64,000 bases of DNA, taken from the NCBI RefSeq assembly GCF_006864135.1, contig NZ_SADV01000005.1, positions 242,930-306,929 on the forward strand, given 5' to 3'. The position numbers and the translations under genes are program-made. The notes under the pieces are model-generated. The model searched no databases. It was not told the origin of the DNA and saw nothing but the letters and a program-made list of their open reading frames with translations. This document shows, piece after piece, positions 16,681 to 24,903 of the stretch. Source of the DNA: Lysinibacillus sphaericus (lineage in GTDB: Bacteria; Bacillota; Bacilli; Bacillales_A; Planococcaceae). Within the stretch, counting starts at the first letter, position 1. Each line of letters opens with the position of its first letter.

Positions 16681-17793
16681 CTATATTTTTAACTCTTTTA
16701 TCCCTGCTTTTAATGTGTCTGCATCTACTTTTAATGTTCCCCAGCTGTCTTTAGCTGATTTCACATTAGGTAGTAAAAATTTGAATTTATTTTGTTCCGC
16801 TTTTGCAGATGCATTCTCGATATGTCTTAGTACGCCTGAATATTGAGAGTCTAAATCATTCCATTGTGTAGACATAAAAGTAAGAGCGTTAATAGCATCA
16901 TCGAGTGCATTGTACATTTCACTAATATTACTATGTGCAATGCCAACTACACGATTTAATGTTGTTTTATAATCGACTGTCTGATTTAATTGTGCTAATA
17001 ACGGTTCTAACTGACCTAATTGATCTCTTGCTATCCCTAACATAATACCACCAGCAATCCACGTAGGAATAGAGGGCACAGATACTGTTATTATTCCATC
17101 AGACTCTAATTTTTTATAATAGTTTACTGATTCTAAAACTTCTTTTAGTCGCTTTTGATCATCCTCAACTGCAACCCCCTGATTTTTTAAAATCGACTGT
17201 AAAAGATCTTTGTTACTGCCGAATGCTCTTACATCTTGTCCAATAGCGTCTCTTAATTTAGTTAATTCTGCTATTAATTGTTGTGCATATTTTTGATTTT
17301 GTTGAATTTCTTCGCGTAAATCTGAAATCCCTTCTATTAACGTCTCTCCATCTCCTGTATGAATGGCCTCTACAATTATGTCATAATAATTTTCAAATTT
17401 AGTGTCGTATTCAATAATACCTGTCAATGTATCTATCAGCTGTTTTTTTACTTTTGTATCCCATGTAAGGGCATGTGCTCTTGCATCTTTTTGATCCTGC
17501 ATAATTTTACCAGGTAAATTCGGATAACCTTTAATGTTAATTCCTTCAAAGTTGACATCTGGATTCTTAATTAACATATAAGAATAGGCATTCATAGATT
17601 TCGCAAAAAGCCCCGCCATTTGCAAAGTTTCTCTCATTTTCGCTTCGTTTGCTGAAAGAGATGTATCACTATTGTTAGTTTGCTCAATCTTACTTGTCTC
17701 TGCAAATGCTGCTACTGGAGAGATTACAGAAGTTGTTGTCAAGGTTAAAAGCGTCGATACAGCGAGTACTTTGTAAAGAGATTTTTTTTTCAT
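16681..17793 (-). CDS. HBL/NHE-family pore-forming enterotoxin component (third gene)
   Basis: 370-residue secreted alpha-helical toxin component. Signal peptide 1-31 ends at VAAFAE. The mature chain is almost wholly helical coiled-coil-like, with the KFENYYDIIVEAI motif (132-144) shared with its two neighbours, and one short hydrophobic stretch (234-254, 'ITVSVPSIPTWIAGGIMLGI') as in HblB/NheC-like subunits. Third and last gene of the operon, 23 bp after the second and closed by the terminator at 16611-16658. The family (ClyA superfamily) assembles from three proteins on host membranes. Which B. cereus subunit it corresponds to is inferred from length and hydrophobic segment only. Confidence 0.85.
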   Translation of the reverse strand: MKKKSLYKVLAVSTLLTLTTTSVISPVAAFAETSKIEQTNNSDTSLSANEAKMRETLQMAGLFAKSMNAYSYMLIKNPDVNFEGINIKGYPNLPGKIMQDQKDARAHALTWDTKVKKQLIDTLTGIIEYDTKFENYYDIIVEAIHTGDGETLIEGISDLREEIQQNQKYAQQLIAELTKLRDAIGQDVRAFGSNKDLLQSILKNQGVAVEDDQKRLKEVLESVNYYKKLESDGIITVSVPSIPTWIAGGIMLGIARDQLGQLEPLLAQLNQTVDYKTTLNRVVGIAHSNISEMYNALDDAINALTFMSTQWNDLDSQYSGVLRHIENASAKAEQNKFKFLLPNVKSAKDSWGTLKVDADTLKAGIKELKI

Positions 17794-17816
17794 TTTGTAT
17801 TCCTCCTAGCTGTCTT

Positions 17817-19049
17817 TCAATTCTTTTCTTCTTGTTTAAAGGCAATGTCTTTTGCAATAAATTCTGCATCTTGATGAATATCATTCCAACTCTGTTTAGC
17901 TGCTTTTAAATCATCAGGTATTAAAGAGAGCTTATGTTCTTGCATTTGATCGATATTATCATATAAATCTTTATAATTTGCCCCCATTGTATTCCATTGT
18001 TGCTGAATATTCGTTAGAGACATTATCGCTTGATCCACTGTTTGATACAAATACGTCAAAGTGTCTTTAGCGTTAGTAAGTGCAATAACTGCTTGGTTAG
18101 CAAAATCGGCTTTCATCGTTAATTCTCCGATTTTATTAGAAATTTCGTTATAGGAGTTCATATGACTAGATGCTGTAACTCCAGCTGCTGTTCCTAAACC
18201 AATACCAGCAGAACCTAGAACTGCAAGGCCTCCTACAACTGCCGGTGTAGCTGTTCCGCCAGTCACAACGATTACTACTCCTCCTGCAATCGTTCCAATA
18301 ACTAAAACAGCTGCTCCCAAGCCTCCACCAATTGACCATGCTAGTACATTGTCAAAATGTGCCTTCTGAGTGGAACGCAAATTCTCAATTTCAGCTTGAA
18401 GCTGTGGAATCAATGCTTGTTTTCCCGCTAATATTGCCGTTAATCCACCTTTCCCATCTGGTCCGCCAATATTATTTTTAAAGTCGATCGTATTTGTATA
18501 CAGTTTTGTTTTGAAGGCTTCTAACATTTTAATCACTTCTGTAACTTCTTTCGAATTTGTATGAATTGTACTGATTAAATCGCCTATACCTTCTTTTAAG
18601 CCTTCCTTATCTTTCTTTTTTACAGTGTCTATCAATGTGTCGTAATAGTTATTAAATTGTTCATCATAATTTACAATATTACGTGCTGTTTTTTGAATTT
18701 TTGGCTTTGCCGTATCTAACCAATAATTCGCATGGATTCGAGACAGTTCCTGATTAAGGTGAATATTTTTGATTAATTCTCCCCCGTCTGAACCTAAATC
18801 AATATTGGATAGATTTACATTCGGCTGTTTAATCATTGTTTTTGCGTACAAATCCATTACAAGAATATGAGATCCTGTTTCAGCTAACGCTTTTTTCAGT
18901 CCTTCAGGTCCTAATGTATAATAATTTCCTATTTTTTGTTCCTGAGTAATGTGTTCTTGCGCAAGTGCATGAATAGTGCCACTGTTAGTAGCGGTTATAA
19001 CCGTTGCTAAAGTTGCCACAGTTAATACTTTAAAAGGAAATTTCTTCAT
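17817..19049 (-). CDS. HBL/NHE-family pore-forming enterotoxin component (second gene, membrane-inserting)
   Basis: 410 residues from ATG 19049; a longer frame starts five codons upstream, inside the GGAGGA ribosome site, and is rejected. Signal peptide 1-30 ends at IHALAQ. The QFNNYYDTLID motif (131-141) marks the family. Residues 235-293 form a long Gly/Ala/Val-rich hydrophobic hairpin ('GGGLGAAVLVIGTIAGGVVI' within it), as in NheB/HblL1-type subunits that insert into the membrane. The C-terminal helix pair (about 300-405) completes the bundle. Middle gene of a three-gene operon, 46 bp after the first. Confidence 0.88.
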   Translation of the reverse strand: MKKFPFKVLTVATLATVITATNSGTIHALAQEHITQEQKIGNYYTLGPEGLKKALAETGSHILVMDLYAKTMIKQPNVNLSNIDLGSDGGELIKNIHLNQELSRIHANYWLDTAKPKIQKTARNIVNYDEQFNNYYDTLIDTVKKKDKEGLKEGIGDLISTIHTNSKEVTEVIKMLEAFKTKLYTNTIDFKNNIGGPDGKGGLTAILAGKQALIPQLQAEIENLRSTQKAHFDNVLAWSIGGGLGAAVLVIGTIAGGVVIVVTGGTATPAVVGGLAVLGSAGIGLGTAAGVTASSHMNSYNEISNKIGELTMKADFANQAVIALTNAKDTLTYLYQTVDQAIMSLTNIQQQWNTMGANYKDLYDNIDQMQEHKLSLIPDDLKAAKQSWNDIHQDAEFIAKDIAFKQEEKN

Positions 19050-19095
19050 ATTAAACTCCTCCAAATCTTCGATAGATTTTTATAATTTCACAACA

Positions 19096-20415
19096 TTAAA
19101 ATTTATCAACTTGTTCCTCTAGTTGACTTATTATATTTTTCAATTGTCTTAATGTATCTTTTTGAGACGAATTGTCAGTAGTATCAGCATCAGTACTTAA
19201 TTTTTTGATACTATTTTTTATTAAATTCAAGTCTTCTTTATAGCGTTTCAATAGGTCAATTTCTACATCCACTTGGCTAGCAAATGTATGTAAATCATGT
19301 TGCATAAGAAGTAGCATTGATTTTTGTAAATCTGCTATCGTTAGTTTCGTTGTTAAATCATATAATTTTTGATTTTGTTGCCCTAAATCATCTAAGTATG
19401 CTCGTTGTTCTGCCTTTAGCTTATTTACTTCAGCGAAGGTACTATATGTTTTTTTGATTTTTTCTGGGTCAATTGCTTTCATAAGGTCATACTCTTTCGC
19501 TTTTGTAGCAGCCGCTGCAGCAATTTCACCTTTTTTATTTTTCTCAATGGCTTCACGAGCTTCTTTTTTAGCAGCCTCAATCTCTAAAGCAGATTTACCC
19601 TTTTCTTTTGCTTCTTGCTCTGCTTTTTCCTCAGCCTCTAGAATAGATTTATTAATTTCTTTTCCTTTGTTATACGCCGCCGCCGCTGTTTGTGCAGCTG
19701 GGTCGATAATATCTTTTGCAAGACTATAAATCTCTTGGAATATTTTAAGTCCTTGTACATTTAAAGCTCCCGGCAGTAATGCCATTTGCTGTAAATCATG
19801 TTGAATTAATTTTTTAGTAGCTAGTAATTCGTCTTTTAGCTTGTCTATCTTGCCCGTTCCCTCTAGACTTAGTACTCCCTGAGCTTTTGTCACATCCGTA
19901 TCGAGATCTTTAAGTTTTTTTTCAAGCTGTAATTTAAGGTCTGTTAATTCATTAATTTGAAGTTGCACATTTTCTTGATTCGTTATAGCCATTTCTTGAA
20001 GGACTTCTAATCTATCCAAAAAACCTTCTCTATCGTCCTTATTATCTACATACCCTTTCAATGTTGGATAATAATTATTAAATTTAGTGGCAAACCCTTT
20101 ACTTTTTGAATTTATTAGCATTAACTTTGGATAATGTTCCGATGACCATTCTTTCATATCCTGTTTTATTAGAAATTGCTCTGTGTTTAAAGCTGGTACT
20201 TCCTCTAGCTGTACATTAGGGCTTATTAAAGCCTGATCTATATATAGTTGAATCAATTTAGACTGTGCACCTAATTTTCGTAAAGATGAGGAAATAGCGA
20301 TGTTCTCTTCTTGGACTTCCGCCTGAACTAAAGGCGTTGTAAAAGTATGTATAGGAATAGCCCCCGTTGTAAAAATGGACGTTATCATTAACCCTGTAAT
20401 TATTTTCTTTTTCAT
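19096..20415 (-). CDS. HBL/NHE-family pore-forming enterotoxin component (first gene) with charged Ala/Lys/Glu head
   Basis: 439 residues, the same length class as HblC/L2. Signal peptide about 1-31 (…PLVQAE). The KFNNYYPTLKGYV motif (111-123) is shared with the other two components. Where the partners have a hydrophobic head segment, residues 239-307 here form a highly charged, alanine-rich helix-forming stretch (for example EAEEKAEQEAKEKGKS), with no transmembrane character. That suggests a soluble lytic-assembly component. AGGAGGTAAAC precedes ATG 20415. First gene of the operon; an 8-bp palindrome lies 31 bases upstream of the start. No PlcR-type box was recognised. Confidence 0.83.
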   Translation of the reverse strand: MKKKIITGLMITSIFTTGAIPIHTFTTPLVQAEVQEENIAISSSLRKLGAQSKLIQLYIDQALISPNVQLEEVPALNTEQFLIKQDMKEWSSEHYPKLMLINSKSKGFATKFNNYYPTLKGYVDNKDDREGFLDRLEVLQEMAITNQENVQLQINELTDLKLQLEKKLKDLDTDVTKAQGVLSLEGTGKIDKLKDELLATKKLIQHDLQQMALLPGALNVQGLKIFQEIYSLAKDIIDPAAQTAAAAYNKGKEINKSILEAEEKAEQEAKEKGKSALEIEAAKKEAREAIEKNKKGEIAAAAATKAKEYDLMKAIDPEKIKKTYSTFAEVNKLKAEQRAYLDDLGQQNQKLYDLTTKLTIADLQKSMLLLMQHDLHTFASQVDVEIDLLKRYKEDLNLIKNSIKKLSTDADTTDNSSQKDTLRQLKNIISQLEEQVDKF

Positions 20416-20445
20416 GTTGTTTACCTCCTTCTATAATATTTTTCA

Positions 20446-20466
20446 AAGTAATTTATGCAATTACTT
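20446..20466. promoter_or_regulatory. Palindrome in the toxin operon promoter region
   Basis: Perfect inverted repeat AAGTAATT (20446-20453) and AATTACTT (20459-20466), 5-base centre TATGC. It lies 30-50 bases upstream of the first toxin gene, next to a TATTATAG sequence on the minus strand that could be the -10 region. Likely operator; the binding protein is not identifiable here. Confidence 0.45.
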
Positions 20467-20821
20467 CTTAAGTCCCTCTACTATACTTATTGTTTCAGGA
20501 AAGATCCTTGCCAAAATGATTTATACTTTCCTACAATGTAAATTTTAGGTATTGTCACAATTTTTGGCAAACTGCAGTGTAAAGAATCTATTTTATGTGT
20601 AAAATAGTTAATTCTCGCTGTAATATTGATTTTAAAGTAGATTAATAGGAACAAAATTAACATGAATGTGCCATAATATGGCGAAAATAAGCAGATTGAA
20701 ATTGCAATAATGACATATTTTTGCCAACGGAATAGGCAATAAATCTTCAAAATTTAGACATATTGGTTATTTTAGAAAGGACGTATTTATTGCTTTCCAT
20801 TCCTTATCAGATAGATAACTA
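20467..20821. other. Intergenic region upstream of the toxin operon
   Basis: AT-rich. A minus-strand open frame of 87 codons (20487-20750) starts with TTG, lacks a ribosome site and lies across the expected toxin promoter, so I do not annotate it. Nothing else recognised. Confidence 0.4.
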
Positions 20822-20860
20822 AAGAACCAATTGCCACTTAAAGATTGGCAATTGGTTCTT
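20822..20860. terminator. Strong terminator downstream of the Fic-fold gene
   Basis: Perfect 15-bp stem AAGAACCAATTGCCA (20822-20836) and TGGCAATTGGTTCTT (20846-20860), 9-base loop, 65 bases after the Fic-gene stop on its strand. Confidence 0.8.
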
Positions 20861-20925
20861 AGAATAGATTTTTAATTATTTAGTAAAAACTGATTAGCCC
20901 CGACTTTAAAAGGTGTAGATTAAGA

Positions 20926-21963
20926 CTATACTTTCATCCAGCGCGCATTTCTCCCTTTTGAAATAAGTTTAATTTCACCTAATAGTTGCAAATCAGTTAA
21001 AGCTTTACTAATAGTACTTTCAGCTATATCTGGGTAAATGCTTCGAATGCATTCTTTTGTAAATGGTTGCTTCTGATGATGAATAAAATGTTGAATTCGC
21101 TCAACCTTCGTATGTTTACATATAGAATCCAGTACTCTGCTATGTAGATCCTCATAAGCTTCTAAAATAATAAGTAAAAACTCTTTTAGCCAGAAGCTAC
21201 TATTATGACCATTACAATACCAATTAACCGATGATTTAAATATGGCTTCATAGTATTCTGACTCTCTCTTCTTTATATATTCATCTAAACAAACATATTT
21301 TACAAATGTATGTCCGCTTTTTACTAATAGTAATTGCATTAACATAAGTGTTAATCTACCATTGCCTTGACTAAAAGGAATTATGCAATAAAAGTTCAAT
21401 ATAAAGCGAGCTATTAATATAAGTGTAGGTAATTCTTTTTTACGATGTAATAAATTGTACTGGTTACATAGTTGTTCTATTGCCCGCGGAATATTTTCAG
21501 GTGGAAAAGGACGATAACAAATTGTATGCATCCCTTTTTCGGGAAGTCCTGGGATAGAAAATGGCTTTTGGCGCCATTTTGCACCGTCAGAGGTATTATA
21601 ATGAATTAATTGGAAATGCAATTCTTGTATAGTATCTGGACTTATAGAAAAAGTACAAGATTTTTTATGTACTAAAGATAAAGTTTCATAATAACAAAAT
21701 ATTGCATCTTCGGAAATTGATTGGGGCATCATATCATCTAAAATAAGTTCTTTTAATCGCTTATTTGAAACTTTTATATCCTCATAAACTGAAATATAGT
21801 TTTTTATGTATTGTAGGGGTATAGCTTTTTCAAGGCTAGTGAATATGTCAGGTCTTTGCTCTTTATAAGCGGTCAACATTCCTTTATATTCACTAATTTC
21901 ACTGACCAAGTTTATTAGTTGTTGCTCAATATTTATGTACGGCTCTTCGAAATAATTTCTCAT
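20926..21963 (-). CDS. Fic-fold protein with degenerate active site and C-terminal winged helix
   Basis: 345 residues from ATG 21963, chosen because AGGAGGAACAAA lies directly upstream; a frame starting nine codons earlier has no ribosome site. The layout is that of stand-alone Fic proteins: N-terminal helical domain, Fic core (about 115-250; LHFQLIH, then IARFILNFYCIIPFSQGNGR) and a C-terminal winged-helix (about 280-340). The catalytic loop HPFxDGNGR reads IPFSQGNGR: the essential His is Ile195 and the Asp/Glu is Gln199, while the GNGR anion-binding part is kept. AMPylation by the usual mechanism seems impossible. It lies 0.5 kb upstream of the toxin operon on the same strand but has its own terminator. 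Confidence 0.85.
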   Translation of the reverse strand: MRNYFEEPYINIEQQLINLVSEISEYKGMLTAYKEQRPDIFTSLEKAIPLQYIKNYISVYEDIKVSNKRLKELILDDMMPQSISEDAIFCYYETLSLVHKKSCTFSISPDTIQELHFQLIHYNTSDGAKWRQKPFSIPGLPEKGMHTICYRPFPPENIPRAIEQLCNQYNLLHRKKELPTLILIARFILNFYCIIPFSQGNGRLTLMLMQLLLVKSGHTFVKYVCLDEYIKKRESEYYEAIFKSSVNWYCNGHNSSFWLKEFLLIILEAYEDLHSRVLDSICKHTKVERIQHFIHHQKQPFTKECIRSIYPDIAESTISKALTDLQLLGEIKLISKGRNARWMKV

Positions 21964-22353
21964 TTTGTTCCTCCTGTTACTATCTCTCAATGCTCTATTA
22001 CAATAATAAATTTTTGTTGTTTGGCTTTCCTAATGTTATTCAGTATTACGATTCAAATAACATCCGGTTTAATAGAGCTTTTACTTTCTAAAAAAAGAGG
22101 ATTAATTTATTTTTCAAATTTTTGTATAAAATTTAGACTGATTTATTCAAAAAGTGGATGTATCGTAAATATAGATGTTAGACATTAGACATTATTAAAT
22201 ATCGGAATATTATCTTTTAAGTGTACTGATTTTTATTATTTTTTGTGACATTTTATATATATTTTTTCTTCCCGCTATATAATCATCCATTTTAACGAAA
22301 GGATGTTGAACAACTAAACCCGCTTCGTTAGTTCAATTTACTTCAACAAAAAG
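21964..22353. other. Intergenic region with no recognised gene
   Basis: AT-rich, about 390 bases, with no coding frame I can support. Short direct repeat GTTAGACATTAGACATT at 22180-22196. Confidence 0.4.
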
Positions 22354-22381
22354 AGCGTTAATCCCTTGTTGGATCAACGCT
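22354..22381 (-). terminator. Terminator after membrane-anchored serine hydrolase
   Basis: AGCGTTAATCC (22354-22364) with GGATCAACGCT (22371-22381), one wobble pair, followed on the minus strand by CTTTTTGTTG. It is 19 bases after the hydrolase stop. Confidence 0.75.
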
Positions 22382-22399
22382 TTAAAATTTCTAATTAAA

Positions 22400-23896
22400 C
22401 TATACCGATTGGATCTGTTTAACCTTTTGAATTATTAGGATTTTCAAGAATAAAACTAAAAAGAACAATGTATGTACTATACTAAATATAATCAGTCCTG
22501 ATGTGACATCGGGTTCTTTTTTAAAGTTGAATAACGAAGGAACTCCCACGTAAAAAGGTAGTAAAACGTAAATGTAATACATTACTCCAAAGTATAATAC
22601 TAGTAAGAAAATGATCACACAAAATCTACTGAAACTAGGTTTCGCAAAAGCTACCCTATGCCTTCCTTTTGCTAAATTATAGCATGTTAATCCTAATACA
22701 GAGATTAAAATAATACAAATGAAGATTGTGATACCAAGAATTATCTTAGCGGCAGAATTCACCTTTGGAAAATCCTTACCTAATAAAGATTTAGGGGTTC
22801 CTCCTTCCACTATTCTAAATAAATTAAATCCAGAATGGTATGTTATACCCTGTTTCGAATTTGATAAGAGAACAAGACCAAAGGATTTATCAGAAGAAAG
22901 GACCATCGTTGAAGTGAAGCCTGGTAACCCACCCTCCATATACATATTATGAGGATATACATACCAATTGTACCCTACTCCATATTTATTAGCTTTGAAT
23001 ATTTCAGTAATACTATTTGAACGAATCAGATTACCCGTAGGCGTTATTCCCCCGTTGAGTAAACACATCATAAACTTTGCTAAATCTGTGGCATTTGAGG
23101 ATAACCCAGCCGAGCTAGATGTAGCATAGACTAGCTTCTCCTCATAGGGTTTAATTTTCCCCCATTGATAGCGATGCCCCATTGCTGTATTGGAAAGGTG
23201 ATGATTATCAAATGTAAAATACCCTGTTCTGTTCATTCCGAGAGGCTTAAAAATATTGTCATCCATATATTTTATAAAAGGAACACCTGAAACTTCCTCA
23301 ATAATTATTTGTAACAAATCTGTATTCATATTGGTGTATTCAAACGTTTCACCAGGTTTTGCAACTAACATAACATTACCTAGTTTATCACTAATTTGCT
23401 CTATAATCTCCCGGCGATCTACACTTTTAACATCATGAACATTGAGACGACTTGGCAAACCACTCGAGTGATTAAGTAAATGTTTAATAGTAATTTGATT
23501 TGACATGAAAGCATCTCTTGTCTTAAACCAAGGAAGATGGTCAACAACAGGATCTTCTATACTTAAAAATCCTTTCTCCTGAAGCTGCATAATAGCTAAT
23601 GTGGTAAACACTTTAGAAAGCGATCCTAAGTTAAAGTTTGTATTTTCGTCAATCTGCTGGGTATCTTCTCGTATATCTAAAATTCCAAAACCTTTAGAAT
23701 AAATAATCCCATTAGAATCAACTAGCGCAAAGGCAATCCCCGGAATATCATGTGTTTTCATGTTGCTCTCAATTTCAACTTCAATCAGTTTTATTTTCTC
23801 ATCCCTATCACTTATTGTTGCCAAAACTTTATCTGTAGACATAATTAGTAAAATACAGAGAATGCTAGTAATTAAAACTATAATCTTTTTAATCAT
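22400..23896 (-). CDS. Beta-lactamase-family serine hydrolase with C-terminal membrane helices
   Basis: 498 residues. An N-terminal hydrophobic segment (4-20) acts as signal or anchor. The penicillin-binding/class C beta-lactamase fold covers about 35-360, with the SxxK nucleophile Ser92-Leu-Ser-Lys95, the Tyr187-Thr-Asn189 motif and a third-motif candidate near EGGLPG. Residues about 385-490 hold three or more transmembrane helices, so the hydrolase domain faces outside. Members include esterases, D-amino-acid peptidases and PBP4*-like proteins; none is a proven penicillinase. Monocistronic. A paralogue with the same motifs lies at 24904-26046. Confidence 0.85.
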   Translation of the reverse strand: MIKKIIVLITSILCILLIMSTDKVLATISDRDEKIKLIEVEIESNMKTHDIPGIAFALVDSNGIIYSKGFGILDIREDTQQIDENTNFNLGSLSKVFTTLAIMQLQEKGFLSIEDPVVDHLPWFKTRDAFMSNQITIKHLLNHSSGLPSRLNVHDVKSVDRREIIEQISDKLGNVMLVAKPGETFEYTNMNTDLLQIIIEEVSGVPFIKYMDDNIFKPLGMNRTGYFTFDNHHLSNTAMGHRYQWGKIKPYEEKLVYATSSSAGLSSNATDLAKFMMCLLNGGITPTGNLIRSNSITEIFKANKYGVGYNWYVYPHNMYMEGGLPGFTSTMVLSSDKSFGLVLLSNSKQGITYHSGFNLFRIVEGGTPKSLLGKDFPKVNSAAKIILGITIFICIILISVLGLTCYNLAKGRHRVAFAKPSFSRFCVIIFLLVLYFGVMYYIYVLLPFYVGVPSLFNFKKEPDVTSGLIIFSIVHTLFFLVLFLKILIIQKVKQIQSV

Positions 23897-24003
23897 ACTT
23901 CCCCCTACTCTTTAATATTAAACCACTCTACATCTAGTAATGTTTTAACTACTGTACGAAGTATCAAAAGTTTTTTTAAGGAATCTTTTTCGATAAAAAA
24001 ATA

Positions 24004-24050
24004 AACAATGTTGCGAACTTGGACTATTACTGATGTTGCAACATTGTTTT
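24004..24050. terminator. Terminator-like hairpin
   Basis: AACAATGTTGC (24004-24014) pairs with GCAACATTGTT (24038-24048), with A/T runs on both flanks. It lies upstream of the hydrolase gene and downstream (minus strand) of decayed sequence. Confidence 0.55.
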
Positions 24051-24323
24051 CTTATTATGAATTGTTTTTTTCGATTCCATTTAATTTATATGTTGTTGCT
24101 GTTGACATTGTTGTATAGAAAGTTCTCTTATTGTACTAGGCATAATTTATGTTAGCAATCGTTGCTACAGCCCTTTAATAAAAATACTCACTGGTATAAT
24201 GGCCCTTTTCAGATAATATTCCAATTATCGTTTTACCTCTTAAAATATGTCACTATCTTCTCTATAATTCTAACAAAAGCACCCAATTTCCTTATAGAAA
24301 GTTTGACCCAATACAGCAAAAGA

Positions 24324-24346
24324 GCGCCATCCTCCCTGGATAACGC
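24324..24346 (-). terminator. Terminator after a decayed gene
   Basis: On the minus strand GCGTTATCC pairs with GGATGGCGC (two G-U pairs), followed by TCTTTTGC. It stands 14 bases after the stop of the gene fragment at 24360. Confidence 0.55.
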
Positions 24347-24359
24347 CCGATTCTTGAAG

Positions 24360-24512
24360 CTACTGTAGCATGCGTAATTTTTTAACAGGCTTAGATGTAT
24401 CTTCTTCACCTACACGATACTTTCCCATTAATGCTCAAATTTTCCCTGCTACATCTTGCATAGGTGTGTCCTTGCTCCATTTTCCCAATCAAATAGAGAT
24501 TTACTTGCAAAA
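24360..24512 (-). pseudogene. 3' remnant of an unrecognised gene
   Basis: A minus-strand frame reads WSKDTPMQDVAGKI, an in-frame TGA, then 'ALMGKYRVGEEDTSKPVKKL' RMLQ and TAG at 24360-24362. The residue pattern is protein-like on both sides of the TGA and a terminator follows, so this looks like the last 45 or so codons of a decayed gene. I do not recognise the family. Confidence 0.4.
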
Positions 24513-24903
24513 AAAATAAAATATAGCTTTACAATAAAGAATGATTAAAAGTGCCTTCAGCTTTGCTTAACAGCAAATGAAAAAACTCCATTTTGAAAAA
24601 AATTAATCAAAATGAAGTTCATTTTAGTTAAGTATGAGAGTTTTATAAAAAAGTTTGATCATTTCTAGTGTTGTTCCACAATTGCGCCCGTTGAATGCAA
24701 TTTTATAGACTTTCAAATTCCCTATTTTCGATTAGATATTACTCCAAATTTGATGCTTTAATATATGTTTGCCCTTGTAGTGTTAGTTTTAAAAATAAAA
24801 ACTACTAGACAACGACAGAATAAGAATGGGGAATCTACAAGCAAGATAACCTTGTACTAACTAAAGCATTTTTTGAAAAAAGATACATCAAAATATGCTT
24901 TTT
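24513..24903. other. Intergenic region with no recognised gene
   Basis: AT-rich with a weak hairpin near 24588-24625 (arms containing CCATTTTGA and TCAAAATG). No ORF is supportable. Confidence 0.35.

Noticed and set aside
16681..20415. Toxin genes considered as haemolysin-E (ClyA) or single-component toxins
   Set aside because: Three consecutive related secreted proteins with different head types fit the tripartite HBL/NHE arrangement better.
20487..20750. 87-codon minus-strand frame with two hydrophobic segments
   Set aside because: TTG start without ribosome site, very AT-rich, and lies where the toxin promoter must be. Could be revisited if conserved.
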